Position numbers and translations under genes: made by a program. A DNA stretch of 64,000 nt from positions 1,488,001 to 1,552,000 of the forward strand of contig NZ_JAUSZX010000001.1 in the NCBI RefSeq assembly GCF_030818015.1, in the 5' to 3' direction. This DNA is from Arthrobacter globiformis. Its GTDB lineage: Bacteria > Actinomycetota > Actinomycetes > Actinomycetales > Micrococcaceae. Under the pieces are notes generated by a model. It ran no database searches. It saw only the letters and a program-made list of their open reading frames with translations, and was not told the DNA's origin. Positions within the stretch are counted from its first letter, which is position 1; each line of letters opens with the position of its first letter. This document shows, one piece after another, positions 29,949 through 38,731 of the stretch.

Positions 29949-31361
29949 TTACGCGAGGATCCGCGCGAGCTCTTGGCCGAGAATCCGGGTGCCCTCGGGG
30001 AACGCGCCCGGGTTGGGGCCCGCGTAGTTGAGCCGGATGAACGGCCCCGCCGGTTCGGCGGGAAACCACTCCGTTGCGGCCGCAATGATGACGCCGGCGC
30101 TTTCGCAATTCCGGGCGAGCTGTTCGACGTCGGTCCCGTCGGGAAGGCGTGCCCAGAGGTTCAGCCCACCCTTGGGGACATTCTCGATGTGGGCCTGCGG
30201 TGCGTGCTGTATCAGGCTCGTGAGCAGAAGATCGCGGCGGGACTGGAGCTGGTGCCGGAGGCTTCTCAGGTGGGTCTGCCACGCAGGTTGAGTCACGACG
30301 TCGAGTGCCGCGGCCTGGAGCAGGCCGCTGACATACATCGACTCGGCTCCCCGGTCGGCAAGGATGCGGTCGCGCGCCGGGCCGCGGGCGATGACGGCGG
30401 CCACCCGGATGGCAGGGGAGACGCTCTTGGTCAGCGAACGGATATACACAACGTGGCCGGAATCGTCGCGGGCCGCCACGGGCTGGGCTGTGGTGGTGAT
30501 GCCGAAGTCGTGTGCCCAGTCGTCCTCGAGGAGGAAGGCGCCGTTCTTGCGCACGACGTCCAGCACCTGTTCGCCCCGCCGGCCGTCCCACTGCGCGCCA
30601 GTGGGGTTGGCGTAGTTCGGCTGGGCATAGAACATCCGGGCGCCCGTTTCCTCGAAGGCGCGGGCCAGTTCGTCAGGGTCAGGTCCGCCGGTACCGCTGG
30701 GTACGGGGATGACGCGGACGCCGGCCTGCGCCGCGGCCAGGATGGCCCCCCAGTATGTCGGGGATTCCATGAGGAGCGGGTGTCCGTAGCCGACGAGCGC
30801 CCTGAAGATGGAGCTTAGGCCACTTTGGCTGCCAGGAAGCACGACGACGTCGCTTGGGGTTGGCGGCGTAATGCCGGCCGGGGTGGAGCTTCCGAGCTCG
30901 TGGGCGAACCAGGATTGCAGCTCGGGCAGCCCTGCCGCCGGGGGACGGGACAACGCTGCCTCGCCGCGGGCCGCCCGCGCGAGCGCCGCGCGCACCAGCC
31001 GCTCCGGCAGGAGTTCGCGGGCCGGATAGCCGGAATGGAACGCGATGACATCGTTGGGTGCGGTCCGCATGGCGGCGGAGGCGGGCCGAAGAGGGGCCTG
31101 TGGTGACCGCAGGGCCGCCGTCTGCCAGCCGTAGTCCGAGGGCCGCGCGGTCCGGACGGCCCGCACGAAGGTCCCCACGCCTGGCCGGCTCTCGATAACG
31201 CCCTCTCTCGTGAGGGCCTGCAGCGCCTTCTGAACGGTAACGGGGCTGGCCTGGTACTGCGCGACGAGCGACCGGGTCGACGGCAGTCGCGATCCCGGCG
31301 CCGCCTCGGCGACCCATTTCCTCAGCCGCGACGCGATCCGGGAGCTGCTATCGTTGTTCAT
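29949..31361 (-). CDS. MocR/GntR regulator with aminotransferase-like domain
   Basis: A 470-residue protein. The N-terminal GntR winged helix (GSRLPSTRSLVAQYQASPVTVQKALQAL) is followed by a fold-type I aminotransferase domain with NYANPTG and the PLP Lys in RSLTKSVSP. MocR proteins sense PLP or amino compounds and usually activate a divergent gene. The ATG at 31361 has no ribosome site; TACTAT lies eight bases upstream. The divergent EamA transporter begins within 40 bases and is the probable target. Confidence 0.9.
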   Translation of the reverse strand: MNNDSSSRIASRLRKWVAEAAPGSRLPSTRSLVAQYQASPVTVQKALQALTREGVIESRPGVGTFVRAVRTARPSDYGWQTAALRSPQAPLRPASAAMRTAPNDVIAFHSGYPARELLPERLVRAALARAARGEAALSRPPAAGLPELQSWFAHELGSSTPAGITPPTPSDVVVLPGSQSGLSSIFRALVGYGHPLLMESPTYWGAILAAAQAGVRVIPVPSGTGGPDPDELARAFEETGARMFYAQPNYANPTGAQWDGRRGEQVLDVVRKNGAFLLEDDWAHDFGITTTAQPVAARDDSGHVVYIRSLTKSVSPAIRVAAVIARGPARDRILADRGAESMYVSGLLQAAALDVVTQPAWQTHLRSLRHQLQSRRDLLLTSLIQHAPQAHIENVPKGGLNLWARLPDGTDVEQLARNCESAGVIIAAATEWFPAEPAGPFIRLNYAGPNPGAFPEGTRILGQELARILA

Positions 31362-31368
31362 GAGAGGC

Positions 31369-31386
31369 AATAGTAGCGCTACTGTT
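31369..31386. promoter_or_regulatory. Palindromic operator between mocR-like and eamA genes
   Basis: AATAGTAGC/GCTACTGTT: 16 of 18 positions are symmetric and the inner 12 (AGTAGCGCTACT) are perfect. The left half is also the leftward -10 (TACTAT, 31375-31370) of the MocR gene. A good candidate for the MocR binding site and autoregulation. Confidence 0.55.
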
Positions 31387-31398
31387 CCAGTCCGCCCA

Positions 31399-32367
31399 GT
31401 GATATCGTCACCCAACAGGTCGCCTTCCGCAGGATCGTCACGCACCGGATCCTCACATGCCGGAATCTGGTGGGCCCTCCTGGGGGTGGTGGCTTTCTCG
31501 TTCACCGTTCCCTTTACCCGCCTCGCAGTGGAGGGGCTGTCGCCGTTGTTCATTGCCTCGGCCCGGGCGGTGGTGGCGGCCGTCCTGGCGGCCGCGGCCC
31601 TGGTGCTGACGCGGCAGCGCCTGCCCCGCGGCACGCAGTGGCTTCGCCTGGCGGTGGTCGCCGGAGGGGTCGTCGTCGGCTTCCCCCTGCTTACGTCATA
31701 CGCGCTCAGCGCCGCGCCGGCCAGCCATGGGGCCGTGGTGATCGCCCTGCTGCCGGCTGCGACTGCAACGCTGGCGGTGCTCCGCGGCCGCGAGCGTCCA
31801 CGGGCAGCATTTGGGATCGCGACAGGAGCGGGGGCTTTTGCCGCCATCGCGTTCGCCGTCGCACAGCCCGGTGGCTTTGGCCAGTTGCACTGGACGGACC
31901 TGTTGTTCTTCGGCGCCGTGCTGGCCGCTGCCGTGGGGTACGCCGAGGGAGGACTGCTGGCCCGCGAGCTTGGCGCCTGGCAGACCATATCCTGGGCCCT
32001 CGTCCTGGCCTCGCCCCTGATGGTGGTTCTTGTGGCTTTCTCCGTGTCCCAGCAGTCGCCCTCGGCCACGCCTGTGCAGTGGGCTGCCTTTGCTTACCTC
32101 GGCATCGTCAGCATGTTTCTGGGCTTCTTTGCCTGGTACCACGGCCTTGCCCTCGGGCCCATGGCCCAGGTGAGCCAGGTCCAGCTCGCCCAGCCAGTGA
32201 TGAGTATCTGTTGGGCTGCGCTACTGCTCGGCGAGCAGCTGACGTGGGCCACCATTGTCGGCGGACTTGCCGTCATGCTTTGCGCCGGCGCCGCGGTCCG
32301 TGTGCGGCTCAACCGGCCGACGGTGTCCCAAGGCAGCCAACCGCCCACCACGGCGGACCGGGCATAG
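31399..32367 (+). CDS. EamA/DMT-superfamily transporter
   Basis: About 322 residues with ten hydrophobic segments in two EamA repeats, for example WALLGVVAFSFTVPFTRLA in the first and FLGFFAWYHGLALGPMAQVSQVQ in the second. Such proteins export amino acids and related metabolites. The start is uncertain: GTG 31399 gives little N-terminal extension, while ATG 31360 would share its bases with the divergent MocR start and would place the palindrome inside the gene. Expression is probably controlled by the divergent MocR regulator. Confidence 0.82.
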   Translation: MISSPNRSPSAGSSRTGSSHAGIWWALLGVVAFSFTVPFTRLAVEGLSPLFIASARAVVAAVLAAAALVLTRQRLPRGTQWLRLAVVAGGVVVGFPLLTSYALSAAPASHGAVVIALLPAATATLAVLRGRERPRAAFGIATGAGAFAAIAFAVAQPGGFGQLHWTDLLFFGAVLAAAVGYAEGGLLARELGAWQTISWALVLASPLMVVLVAFSVSQQSPSATPVQWAAFAYLGIVSMFLGFFAWYHGLALGPMAQVSQVQLAQPVMSICWAALLLGEQLTWATIVGGLAVMLCAGAAVRVRLNRPTVSQGSQPPTTADRA

Positions 32368-32387
32368 CAGCGGGTGGAGGGCGGCGG

Positions 32388-32747
32388 TCAGGGGAGGACG
32401 ACGGCGATCGGCGCACCGGGTTCTGCCACACGCTCAAGCTCCCGCACGACGTCGTCCGCCTGCTCTGCCGTGAGCCCCTCCAGCGACTGGACCGCCCAGA
32501 CAGCGGGGAACGTGTTCGCCGCGAAGGGCAAACGCGTGGGGTCCGCCACCGAGACGCTCAGGCGGCGGGCCATTGCGTACCTCACGTTGCCGTCGAAGGG
32601 ATCAACGCCCGTGTAGTGGATTCCGGCCCGGACGAACCGGAGGCCGTCGTCGCCCGGGCCGCAGCACACGTCCAGCACGGCGTGCCTGCCCTGGGCCTTG
32701 AGCAGGGCGATGAAGGGTTCCAGCGAGGTTTCCGTCAGCAGAGTCAT
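32388..32747 (-). CDS. Small class I SAM-dependent methyltransferase-like protein
   Basis: A 119-residue protein with a methyltransferase motif I (VLDVCCGPGDDGLRF) and an acidic loop (YTGVDPFD). It ends shortly after the post-II region, so it lacks the C-terminal strands of a full-length (about 200-residue) enzyme. It could be a truncated remnant or a minimal binding protein. An inverted repeat (TTAACCA/TGGTTAA, 32752-32769) lies just before its ATG. The substrate is unknown. Confidence 0.65.
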   Translation of the reverse strand: MTLLTETSLEPFIALLKAQGRHAVLDVCCGPGDDGLRFVRAGIHYTGVDPFDGNVRYAMARRLSVSVADPTRLPFAANTFPAVWAVQSLEGLTAEQADDVVRELERVAEPGAPIAVVLP

Positions 32748-32846
32748 CGTGTTAACCAGTCTTGGTTAAAACCCGCCGGGTGTGAACCGCCACCGAAAAC
32801 CGCCGCTGCGGGCACTGCCCGCGGCGGCGAAGTTAAGGGTGGGGCA

Positions 32847-33707
32847 TCAGTTGAAGACGACCGTTCGGTTGCCGTCCAGCAGCACGCGGTGCTCGGCGTG
32901 CCACTGCACGGCCTGGGCAAGAGTGCGGCCTTCCACGTCCCGGCCCATCTGCACGAACTGCTCCGGCGTGCGCGCGTGGTCCACACGGATGACTTCCTGC
33001 TCAATGATCGGGCCCTCGTCCAGCGCGGCGGTGACGTAGTGCGCGGTGGCGCCGATCAGCTTCACTCCGCGGGCATGGGCCTGGTGGTAGGGCTTGGCGC
33101 CCTTGAAGGACGGCAGGAAGGAGTGGTGGATGTTGATGGCCTTGCCGGTCAGCTCCGTGCACAGGTCGTCCGAGATGATCTGCATGTAACGGGCCAGGAC
33201 GGTCAGTTCGACGCCCTCTTCGGCGATGATCTTGCGCAGCTGGTCCTCGGCCTGTTCCTTCGTGTCGGCCGTCACCGGGATGTAGTGGAACGGGATGCCG
33301 TAGAACTCGGCCAGACCGGCCAGGTCCCGGTGGTTGGAGACGATAGCGGGAACCTCGATGGGCAGGGTGCCCGAGCGCTGCAGGAACAGGAGGTCGTTCA
33401 GGCAGTGGGCGGACTTGCTGGCCATCAGCAGGGTGCGGACCTTCCGGCCCACGGGGTTCAGGTTCCACTGCATGCCGAAGGCTTCGGCTACTGGCTCCAG
33501 GGCAGCAACCACCTCAGCCTGGGATGCGGTGGTGGTGGCTTCCACGCGCATGAAGAAAGTCCCGGTGGACTCGCTGCCGTACTGCTGTGAGTCCGTAATA
33601 TTGCAGCCCGCCACGAGCAGGGCGCCGGCAACGGCGTGCACAATTCCGGGGCGGTCGGGGCAGGACAGGGTTACTACGTACGATTTGGCGAGCTGGTCTT
33701 CATTCAC
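32847..33707 (-). CDS. purU: Formyltetrahydrofolate deformylase
   Basis: This enzyme hydrolyses 10-formyl-THF to formate and THF, balancing the one-carbon pool. It has 286 residues from GTG 33707. An N-terminal ACT domain (SYVVTLSCPDRPGIVHAVAG) is followed by the formyltransferase-fold catalytic domain with NIHHSFLPSFKGAKPYHQA and the family's catalytic His and Asp regions (GATAHYVTAALDEGPI). It diverges from the riboswitch-controlled glyA-folD operon, which handles the same folate cofactors. Confidence 0.93.
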   Translation of the reverse strand: MNEDQLAKSYVVTLSCPDRPGIVHAVAGALLVAGCNITDSQQYGSESTGTFFMRVEATTTASQAEVVAALEPVAEAFGMQWNLNPVGRKVRTLLMASKSAHCLNDLLFLQRSGTLPIEVPAIVSNHRDLAGLAEFYGIPFHYIPVTADTKEQAEDQLRKIIAEEGVELTVLARYMQIISDDLCTELTGKAINIHHSFLPSFKGAKPYHQAHARGVKLIGATAHYVTAALDEGPIIEQEVIRVDHARTPEQFVQMGRDVEGRTLAQAVQWHAEHRVLLDGNRTVVFN

Positions 33708-33750
33708 GAAGAACAGCCTACCCGCGCGTCGGTGCCGCTTTTGATAGTGT

Positions 33751-33832
33751 GGTGGCGTCGCAACTGGCGTTTGGGTGGCTAACCACCAGGGAGCGGCATT
33801 CACGAAGACCACGGATCGTACGCCTGGGCCGA
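33751..33832 (+). ncRNA. ZTP riboswitch (pfl motif) upstream of glyA
   Basis: The segment shows the pfl-motif landmarks in order: GCGTCGCAACTGGCG at the 5' side, a GTGG/CCAC helix with ACCACCAGGGAGCG, and the terminal CGCCTGGGC after a variable linker. A -10-like GATAGT (33743-33748) lies just upstream. ZTP riboswitches sense ZMP/ZTP, which signal 10-formyl-THF shortage, and raise expression of one-carbon and purine genes. About 170 bases separate it from glyA; no clear U-tract terminator is seen, so the output stage is uncertain. Confidence 0.88.
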
Positions 33833-34010
33833 GGGTCATGTTTTGCCGGTAGCGCTGCGCTTCTCGAAGAGCAGCCACCCAGTGCGCTGCGGCGCCCTTA
33901 ATAGACGTGCGCCCGGAAGCGTTTCCGGATGGTGGTCATCGAAGGGCGGAGCAACGTTCAAGCCGGTAGCCTGACCTTTAGCAGTGCCCATCCCTAGCCA
34001 GGAGTTCTTC

Positions 34011-35315
34011 GTGACTACTTCACCGACTTCCGTTAGCACCTCCTCCGTCAGCAACCAGCCGCTGGCTGAACTCGATCCCGAGATCGCCGCAGTACTGGAC
34101 CAGGAGCTCGGCCGCCAGCGCGGCACCCTGGAAATGATCGCCTCCGAAAACTTCGCGCCCCGCGCGGTCATGGAAGCCCAAGGCTCCGTTCTGACCAACA
34201 AGTACGCCGAGGGCTACCCGGGCCGCCGCTACTACGGCGGCTGCGAGTACGTGGACGTGGCCGAGCAGCTGGCGATCGACCGGGTTAAGGCGCTGTTCGG
34301 TGCCGAGTACGCCAACGTTCAGCCGCACTCCGGTGCGCAGGCCAACGCTGCCGCGCTGCACGCCATGATCACTCCTGGGGACAAGATCCTGGGCCTCTCC
34401 CTGGCTCACGGCGGTCACCTCACGCACGGCATGAAGCTGAACTTCTCCGGCAAGCTCTACGAGGTTGCCGCCTACCAGGTCGAGGAAGACAACTTCCGGA
34501 TCGATATGGACAAGCTGCGCGAGCAGGCCATCGCCGAGAAGCCCCAGGTCATCATCGCCGGCTGGTCCGCGTACCCGCGCCACCTCGACTTCGCCGCGTT
34601 CCGTTCGATCGCCGATGAGGTCGGCGCCCTGCTCTGGACCGACATGGCGCACTTCGCCGGCCTCGTGGCCGCGGGACTGCACCCGAGCCCGGTGCCGCAC
34701 TCCGACGTCGTCACCTCCACCGTGCACAAGACGCTGTCCGGGCCGCGCTCGGGCGTCATCCTGGCGAAGCAGGAATGGGCCAAGAAGCTCAACTCTGCTG
34801 TCTTCCCGGGCCAGCAGGGCGGCCCGCTCATGCACGTGATCGCAGCCAAGGCCGTCGCCTTCAAGATCGCCGGCACCGCCGAATTCAAGGAGCGCCAGGA
34901 GCGCGTCCTGGAAGGCGCCAAGATCATCGCCGACCGCCTCAACCAGTCCGATGTTGCCGAGGCCGGCGTCTCCGTCCTCACCGGCGGCACCGACGTTCAC
35001 CTGGTGCTGGTTGACCTGCGCAACTCGCAGCTGGACGGCCAGCAGGCCGAGGACCTCCTGCACTCCGTGGGCATTACCGTCAACCGCAACGCCGTGCCGT
35101 TCGACCCGCGCCCGCCGATGGTCACCTCCGGCCTGCGCATCGGCACCCCGGCCCTGGCCACCCGCGGCTTCGGTGCCGCCGAATTCACCGAGGTTGCCGA
35201 GATCATCGCCACCGCACTGAAGGCCGGCTCCGCCACGGACGTCGATGCCCTGCAGGCCCGCGTGGACAAGCTCGCTGCCGACTTCCCGCTGTACCCGCAG
35301 CACGAGCAGTGGTGA
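34011..35315 (+). CDS. glyA: Serine hydroxymethyltransferase
   Basis: A PLP enzyme interconverting serine plus THF with glycine plus 5,10-methylene-THF. It has 434 residues. The signature [17 protein letters not shown] holds the PLP Lys; [15 protein letters not shown] and [17 protein letters not shown] form the N-terminal cofactor and substrate region. GTG 34011 is chosen because AGGAG ends six bases upstream; the in-frame start at 33984 is unlikely. It is preceded by a ZTP riboswitch and followed three bases later by folD, giving a folate one-carbon operon. Confidence 0.96.
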   Translation: MTTSPTSVSTSSVSNQPLAELDPEIAAVLDQELGRQRGTLEMIASENFAPRAVMEAQGSVLTNKYAEGYPGRRYYGGCEYVDVAEQLAIDRVKALFGAEYANVQPHSGAQANAAALHAMITPGDKILGLSLAHGGHLTHGMKLNFSGKLYEVAAYQVEEDNFRIDMDKLREQAIAEKPQVIIAGWSAYPRHLDFAAFRSIADEVGALLWTDMAHFAGLVAAGLHPSPVPHSDVVTSTVHKTLSGPRSGVILAKQEWAKKLNSAVFPGQQGGPLMHVIAAKAVAFKIAGTAEFKERQERVLEGAKIIADRLNQSDVAEAGVSVLTGGTDVHLVLVDLRNSQLDGQQAEDLLHSVGITVNRNAVPFDPRPPMVTSGLRIGTPALATRGFGAAEFTEVAEIIATALKAGSATDVDALQARVDKLAADFPLYPQHEQW

Positions 35316-35318
35316 TCC

Positions 35319-36218
35319 GTGACTGAAACCGCAAAAACCGCGCAGATCCTTGACGGCAAGGCTACCGCCGCCGCCATCAAGGCCGAGCTGACCGAACGCG
35401 TGGCCGCACTCAAGGCCAAGGGCGTCACTCCGGGACTGGGCACCATTCTGGTGGGGTCTGACCCCGGCAGCACCTGGTACGTGGGCGGCAAGCACAAGGA
35501 CTGCGCCGAGGTGGGCATCAACTCCATCCGCCGCGACCTGCCCGAGGAAACCACCCAGGAGGAGCTCCTGGCCGTGGTCCGCGAGCTGAACGACAACCCG
35601 GAGTGCACGGGCTACATCGTCCAACTGCCGCTGCCCAAGCACATCGACCAGGACGTCATCCTGGAGGCCATGGATCCGGATAAGGACGCCGACGGCCTGC
35701 ATCCGATGAACCTGGGCCGCCTCGTGGCCAACATCAGCGGCCCCATGAAGTCCCCGCTGCCCTGTACCCCCAAGGGCTGCGTGGAACTGCTTAGCCGCCA
35801 TGGCATTGACCTGAAGGGCAAGCGCGTCCTCGTGGTGGGACGCGGCGTGACCATCGGCCGCCCGGTGGGCCTGCTGCTGACCCGCAAGGACGTCAACGCC
35901 ACCGTCGTTCTGGCGCATACCGGCACCGCCGACCTGCCCGCCGAACTCCGGCAGGCCGACGTCGTGATCGCCGCGGCCGGCGTGCCGCACCTGGTCAAGG
36001 CGGAGGACCTGAAGCCGGGCGCCATTGTGCTGGACGTCGGGGTGAGCCGTGTTGACGACGGCACCGGCAAGGCGGTGGTCACCGGTGACGTGCACCCCGA
36101 CGCCGCCGACGTCGCCGCCTGGCTGTCCCCGAACCCGGGCGGCGTGGGTCCGATGACCCGCGCCATGCTCCTAGCCAACGTGGTGGAAACCGCGGAACGC
36201 CAGGCCGGGATCGCTTAA
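35319..36218 (+). CDS. folD: Methylene-THF dehydrogenase / methenyl-THF cyclohydrolase
   Basis: A bifunctional 299-residue enzyme converting 5,10-methylene-THF to 10-formyl-THF with NADP. It has the [13 protein letters not shown] motif, [14 protein letters not shown], and the Rossmann segment [17 protein letters not shown]. The catalytic Tyr/Lys region is present as [11 protein letters not shown]: Tyr and Val occupy sites that usually read SYV, with Lys conserved. GTG start directly after glyA. Both genes fall under the upstream riboswitch. Confidence 0.94.
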   Translation: MTETAKTAQILDGKATAAAIKAELTERVAALKAKGVTPGLGTILVGSDPGSTWYVGGKHKDCAEVGINSIRRDLPEETTQEELLAVVRELNDNPECTGYIVQLPLPKHIDQDVILEAMDPDKDADGLHPMNLGRLVANISGPMKSPLPCTPKGCVELLSRHGIDLKGKRVLVVGRGVTIGRPVGLLLTRKDVNATVVLAHTGTADLPAELRQADVVIAAAGVPHLVKAEDLKPGAIVLDVGVSRVDDGTGKAVVTGDVHPDAADVAAWLSPNPGGVGPMTRAMLLANVVETAERQAGIA

Positions 36219-36310
36219 TCAGCAGGCCTAGGTTTCAACGACGTGGGCCCACGCCTGGGCCCACGCCGGCAGGGTTCCCTGACCGAGCTTGCGAGGTTAG
36301 GGTGCCGGTG

Positions 36311-36340
36311 GGGCGCCTACTCCAGGAGGAGTAGGCGCCC
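36311..36340 (+). terminator. Hairpin after glyA-folD
   Basis: A perfect 13-bp stem (36311-36323 with 36328-36340) and an AGGA loop, about 90 bases after folD. There is no clear U-run. The direct repeat TGGGCCCACG occurs between folD and this hairpin. Confidence 0.65.
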
Positions 36341-36378
36341 TACGCCGTTAAGCCGACGACGGGCGGGTCCTTCCCGGC

Positions 36379-36384
36379 TAGGCT
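36379..36384 (+). promoter_or_regulatory. -10 element of the histidine kinase gene
   Basis: TAGGCT, seven bases before the ATG at 36392, with no Shine-Dalgarno between; leaderless transcript likely. Confidence 0.5.
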
Positions 36385-36391
36385 CGGACAT

Positions 36392-37588
36392 ATGCAGCGC
36401 CGTTTCCGGGGACCGCCCACAGTAGCCATTGTGGTTGCCGTGGCTGTCTTCGAGGTGGTGGGCACCGTCTTCGCCTCCGCCCGGCAGCCTGACCACCGGC
36501 CGCTGGATGCCCTCGCGTTCGTCCTGCTGCTGGCAGGGCCGGCGGCCCTGTCGCTGCGTCGGCGCGCCCCGCTGGTGATGCTTCCTGCCGCGGCGGCCTC
36601 CGTCGCGGCGTACCTGTCGCTCGGCTATGCATGGGGCCCGGTATTCCTGTCGTTGGCGCTGGCGATCGTGCTCTCCGCCGCGGCCGGGAAGCGCTGGCAG
36701 ACCTGGGCCGTGGCCGGCGCCTGTGCAGCCGTCCTGGTGGCCACGGCGGCGGTCGGCGGCGACGAGTTCGCCCTGGTCCGGGCATTCGCCGGCACCTCAT
36801 GGCTGGCCATTCTTGTGCTGATGGGGGAGGGCGTGCGGCTGCGCACCGAACGGGTGGCGGAACGGCGCCGCCAGCACGAGGCCCGCGAACAGGCTGCCCG
36901 CGACGAGTACCGGCTGGCCCTTGCCCGGGATATCCACGACGTCGTTGCCCACTCCCTGTCGCTGATCAACGTCCGTGCCTCCGTGGCGCTGCATCTGGGT
37001 GAGAAGGACCCTGCCCAGTTCCGCCCCGCGCTCGAAGCCATCAAGGCGGCGAGCAAGGATTCCCTCGCCGAGGTCCGCCAGCTCCTTGGCGTGCTCCGCG
37101 AGGATGCTCCGCTGAGCCCGGCGCCGCCGCCCCGGCTGGACAGGATTCCCGGGCTCGCCGACGACGCCCGCCGCGCCGGGCTCGAGGTGAGCCTAACCGT
37201 GCCCGAGGCGGCGGCCGTGCAGGAGCTTCCGGACGCCGCCCAGGAAGCGGCGTACCGGATCGTCCAGGAAGCCCTGACCAACGTGGTGCGGCATTCCGGC
37301 GCCCGGAAGGCCGCCGTCGTACTGGCACTGGAGGGCACGACGCCGGCGGGGAACCCCGGAAAGCAGCTCACCGTGACCATTGACGACGACGGCGCCGGGG
37401 CCGCCGGGGTGCCGGAAGGCAACGGGGTGACGGGGATGCGTGAGAGGGCAGCCGCCGTCGGCGGTTCATTGCACATGGTGCCGTTGGACCTGGCGCCGCT
37501 GCATCCGGGCTGGCGGGTCCGGGCCGTGATTCCGGTGGCCGGGCCGCTGTCCCGGCCCTTGCCGGGACCGGAACGGGAGGCACAGTGA
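36392..37588 (+). CDS. NarL/DesK-type sensor histidine kinase
   Basis: A 398-residue membrane kinase with four to five hydrophobic helices in residues 10-145 and no large outer domain, suggesting it senses within the membrane. The HisKA_3 domain has phosphoacceptor His182 (LARDIHDVVAHSLS). The HATPase domain has EALTNVVRHSGA (N box) and DDDGAGAAG with GVTGMRERAAAVGG. It is followed by its response regulator. Downstream SHOCT and ABC-2 exporter genes suggest a cell-envelope or antimicrobial response. Confidence 0.93.
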   Translation: MQRRFRGPPTVAIVVAVAVFEVVGTVFASARQPDHRPLDALAFVLLLAGPAALSLRRRAPLVMLPAAAASVAAYLSLGYAWGPVFLSLALAIVLSAAAGKRWQTWAVAGACAAVLVATAAVGGDEFALVRAFAGTSWLAILVLMGEGVRLRTERVAERRRQHEAREQAARDEYRLALARDIHDVVAHSLSLINVRASVALHLGEKDPAQFRPALEAIKAASKDSLAEVRQLLGVLREDAPLSPAPPPRLDRIPGLADDARRAGLEVSLTVPEAAAVQELPDAAQEAAYRIVQEALTNVVRHSGARKAAVVLALEGTTPAGNPGKQLTVTIDDDGAGAAGVPEGNGVTGMRERAAAVGGSLHMVPLDLAPLHPGWRVRAVIPVAGPLSRPLPGPEREAQ

Positions 37589-37605
37589 AACGGGAGGCAC
37601 AGTGA
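37572..37605. repeat. 17-bp tandem duplication at the kinase/regulator junction
   Basis: AACGGGAGGCACAGTGA occurs at 37572-37588 and again at 37589-37605. The first copy carries the kinase stop; the second carries the ribosome site (GGGAGG) and GTG start of the response regulator. Confidence 0.9.
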
Positions 37606-38267
37606 TCCGCATCCTGGTCGCGGACGACCAGACCCTCATCCGCGCCGGCTTCCGCGCCCTCCTGAACGCCGAACCGGACATGGAGGTGGTGGCCGAGTGC
37701 GGAACTGGCCGTGACGCCGTCCGCCTGGCTTCCCGGGAGCGTCCGGATGTGGTGCTGATGGACATCCGGATGCCCGAGACGGACGGGCTGGAGGCCACCC
37801 GGAAAATCATGGCGGACCAGAACCTGAACGGCACGCGGATCATCATCCTCACCACCTTCGAACTGGATGAATACATCGCGGAGGCAGTGCGGGCCGGGGC
37901 GGCAGGGTTCCTGGTGAAGGACACCGAACCCGAGGAGCTGCTCCGCGCCGTTCGCGTGGTCCACGACGGCGACGCCCTGCTCTCGCCGTCCGTCACCCGG
38001 CGCATCATGGCCCAGCTGGCGCTGCAGTCCCGGGCGACGGCGGCTCCGGTGTCGCTGGAGAACATCACCGAGCGTGAGCGCGAGGTGCTGCGGCTGGTGG
38101 GCGAGGGCCTGAACAACGCCGAGATCGCGGAACGGCTGGTGATCACGCCCCTCACGGCCAAGACCCATGTCTCACGCATCATGAGCAAGCTGCTGGTCCG
38201 CGACCGGGCCCAGCTGGTGGTGTTGGCCTACGAATCGGGGCTCGTGCGGCCCGGCTGGGCCGGCTGA
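37602..38267 (+). CDS. NarL/LuxR-family response regulator
   Basis: A 221-residue protein with an N-terminal receiver domain (acidic pocket Asp8/Asp9, phosphoacceptor Asp54 in VLMDIRMPE, switch Thr in ILTTFE, Lys in FLVKDTEPEE) and a C-terminal LuxR helix-turn-helix (LTEREREVLRLVGEG-like segment, GLNNAEIAERLVITPLTAKTHVSRIM). GTG start with GGGAGG six bases upstream, created by a 17-bp duplication. It is the cognate partner of the upstream kinase. Confidence 0.95.
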   Translation: MIRILVADDQTLIRAGFRALLNAEPDMEVVAECGTGRDAVRLASRERPDVVLMDIRMPETDGLEATRKIMADQNLNGTRIIILTTFELDEYIAEAVRAGAAGFLVKDTEPEELLRAVRVVHDGDALLSPSVTRRIMAQLALQSRATAAPVSLENITEREREVLRLVGEGLNNAEIAERLVITPLTAKTHVSRIMSKLLVRDRAQLVVLAYESGLVRPGWAG

Positions 38268-38405
38268 GGCAGCAGGGGCCGGACTCCCGGCGGAGTACGC
38301 AGGGCACCCAAGGTGACTCCCGACGTCGGACGACCCGCCGCCGTCGGACGGCCAGACTCGAAGCAGAGCCGAAAGACGGCCCTTACCGACATTTTGGAGC
38401 ATGAC

Positions 38406-38714
38406 ATGACTGCATCCCTAGCCACCACTTTCGCGGTCCAGTCCGCGCAGCTGCTGGCCGATCCCGTAGCCCACGGCCCGTGGGGCGGCGGATTCTCGCC
38501 ATGGTTCCTGCTGTTCCCGCTGTTCTGGATCCTGGTGATCGGACTGTTCATCTTCTTCGCGCGGCGCACCTGGCGCAGGAACCACGAGTGGGCCACCGCC
38601 CGCGGCGGTGAAAGCGTCCTGCGCGAGCGTTACGCACGCGGCGAAATTGACGAAACCGAGTACCGCCAGCGCCTGGAGGTCCTCCGCGGCGACTCACCGG
38701 GGAACCGCAGGTAA
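38406..38714 (+). CDS. SHOCT-domain membrane protein
   Basis: A 102-residue protein from ATG 38406, which has GGAG six bases upstream (the frame is open further upstream but unlikely coding). One membrane helix (WFLLFPLFWILVIGLFIFFA) is followed by a basic region and a C-terminal SHOCT motif (LRERYARGEIDETEYRQRL). SHOCT domains are short oligomerisation modules. Its place after a two-component system suggests membership of an envelope-stress regulon. Confidence 0.85.
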   Translation: MTASLATTFAVQSAQLLADPVAHGPWGGGFSPWFLLFPLFWILVIGLFIFFARRTWRRNHEWATARGGESVLRERYARGEIDETEYRQRLEVLRGDSPGNRR

Positions 38715-38731
38715 CGCCAACCGCAACGTGG

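Noticed and set aside
29949-32069. 706-codon minus-strand frame including the MocR gene
   Set aside because: The part above 31361 is antisense to the EamA gene; the winged-helix domain begins right after 31361.
31470-33590. 706-codon plus-strand frame
   Set aside because: It crosses the EamA gene in another frame and runs antisense to the methyltransferase and purU; no protein-like features.
33711-34010. Small protein gene between purU and glyA
   Set aside because: The region is explained by the ZTP riboswitch and the glyA leader; no frame has family resemblance.
34020-36095. 691-codon minus-strand frame over glyA-folD
   Set aside because: Antisense shadow of two highly conserved genes.
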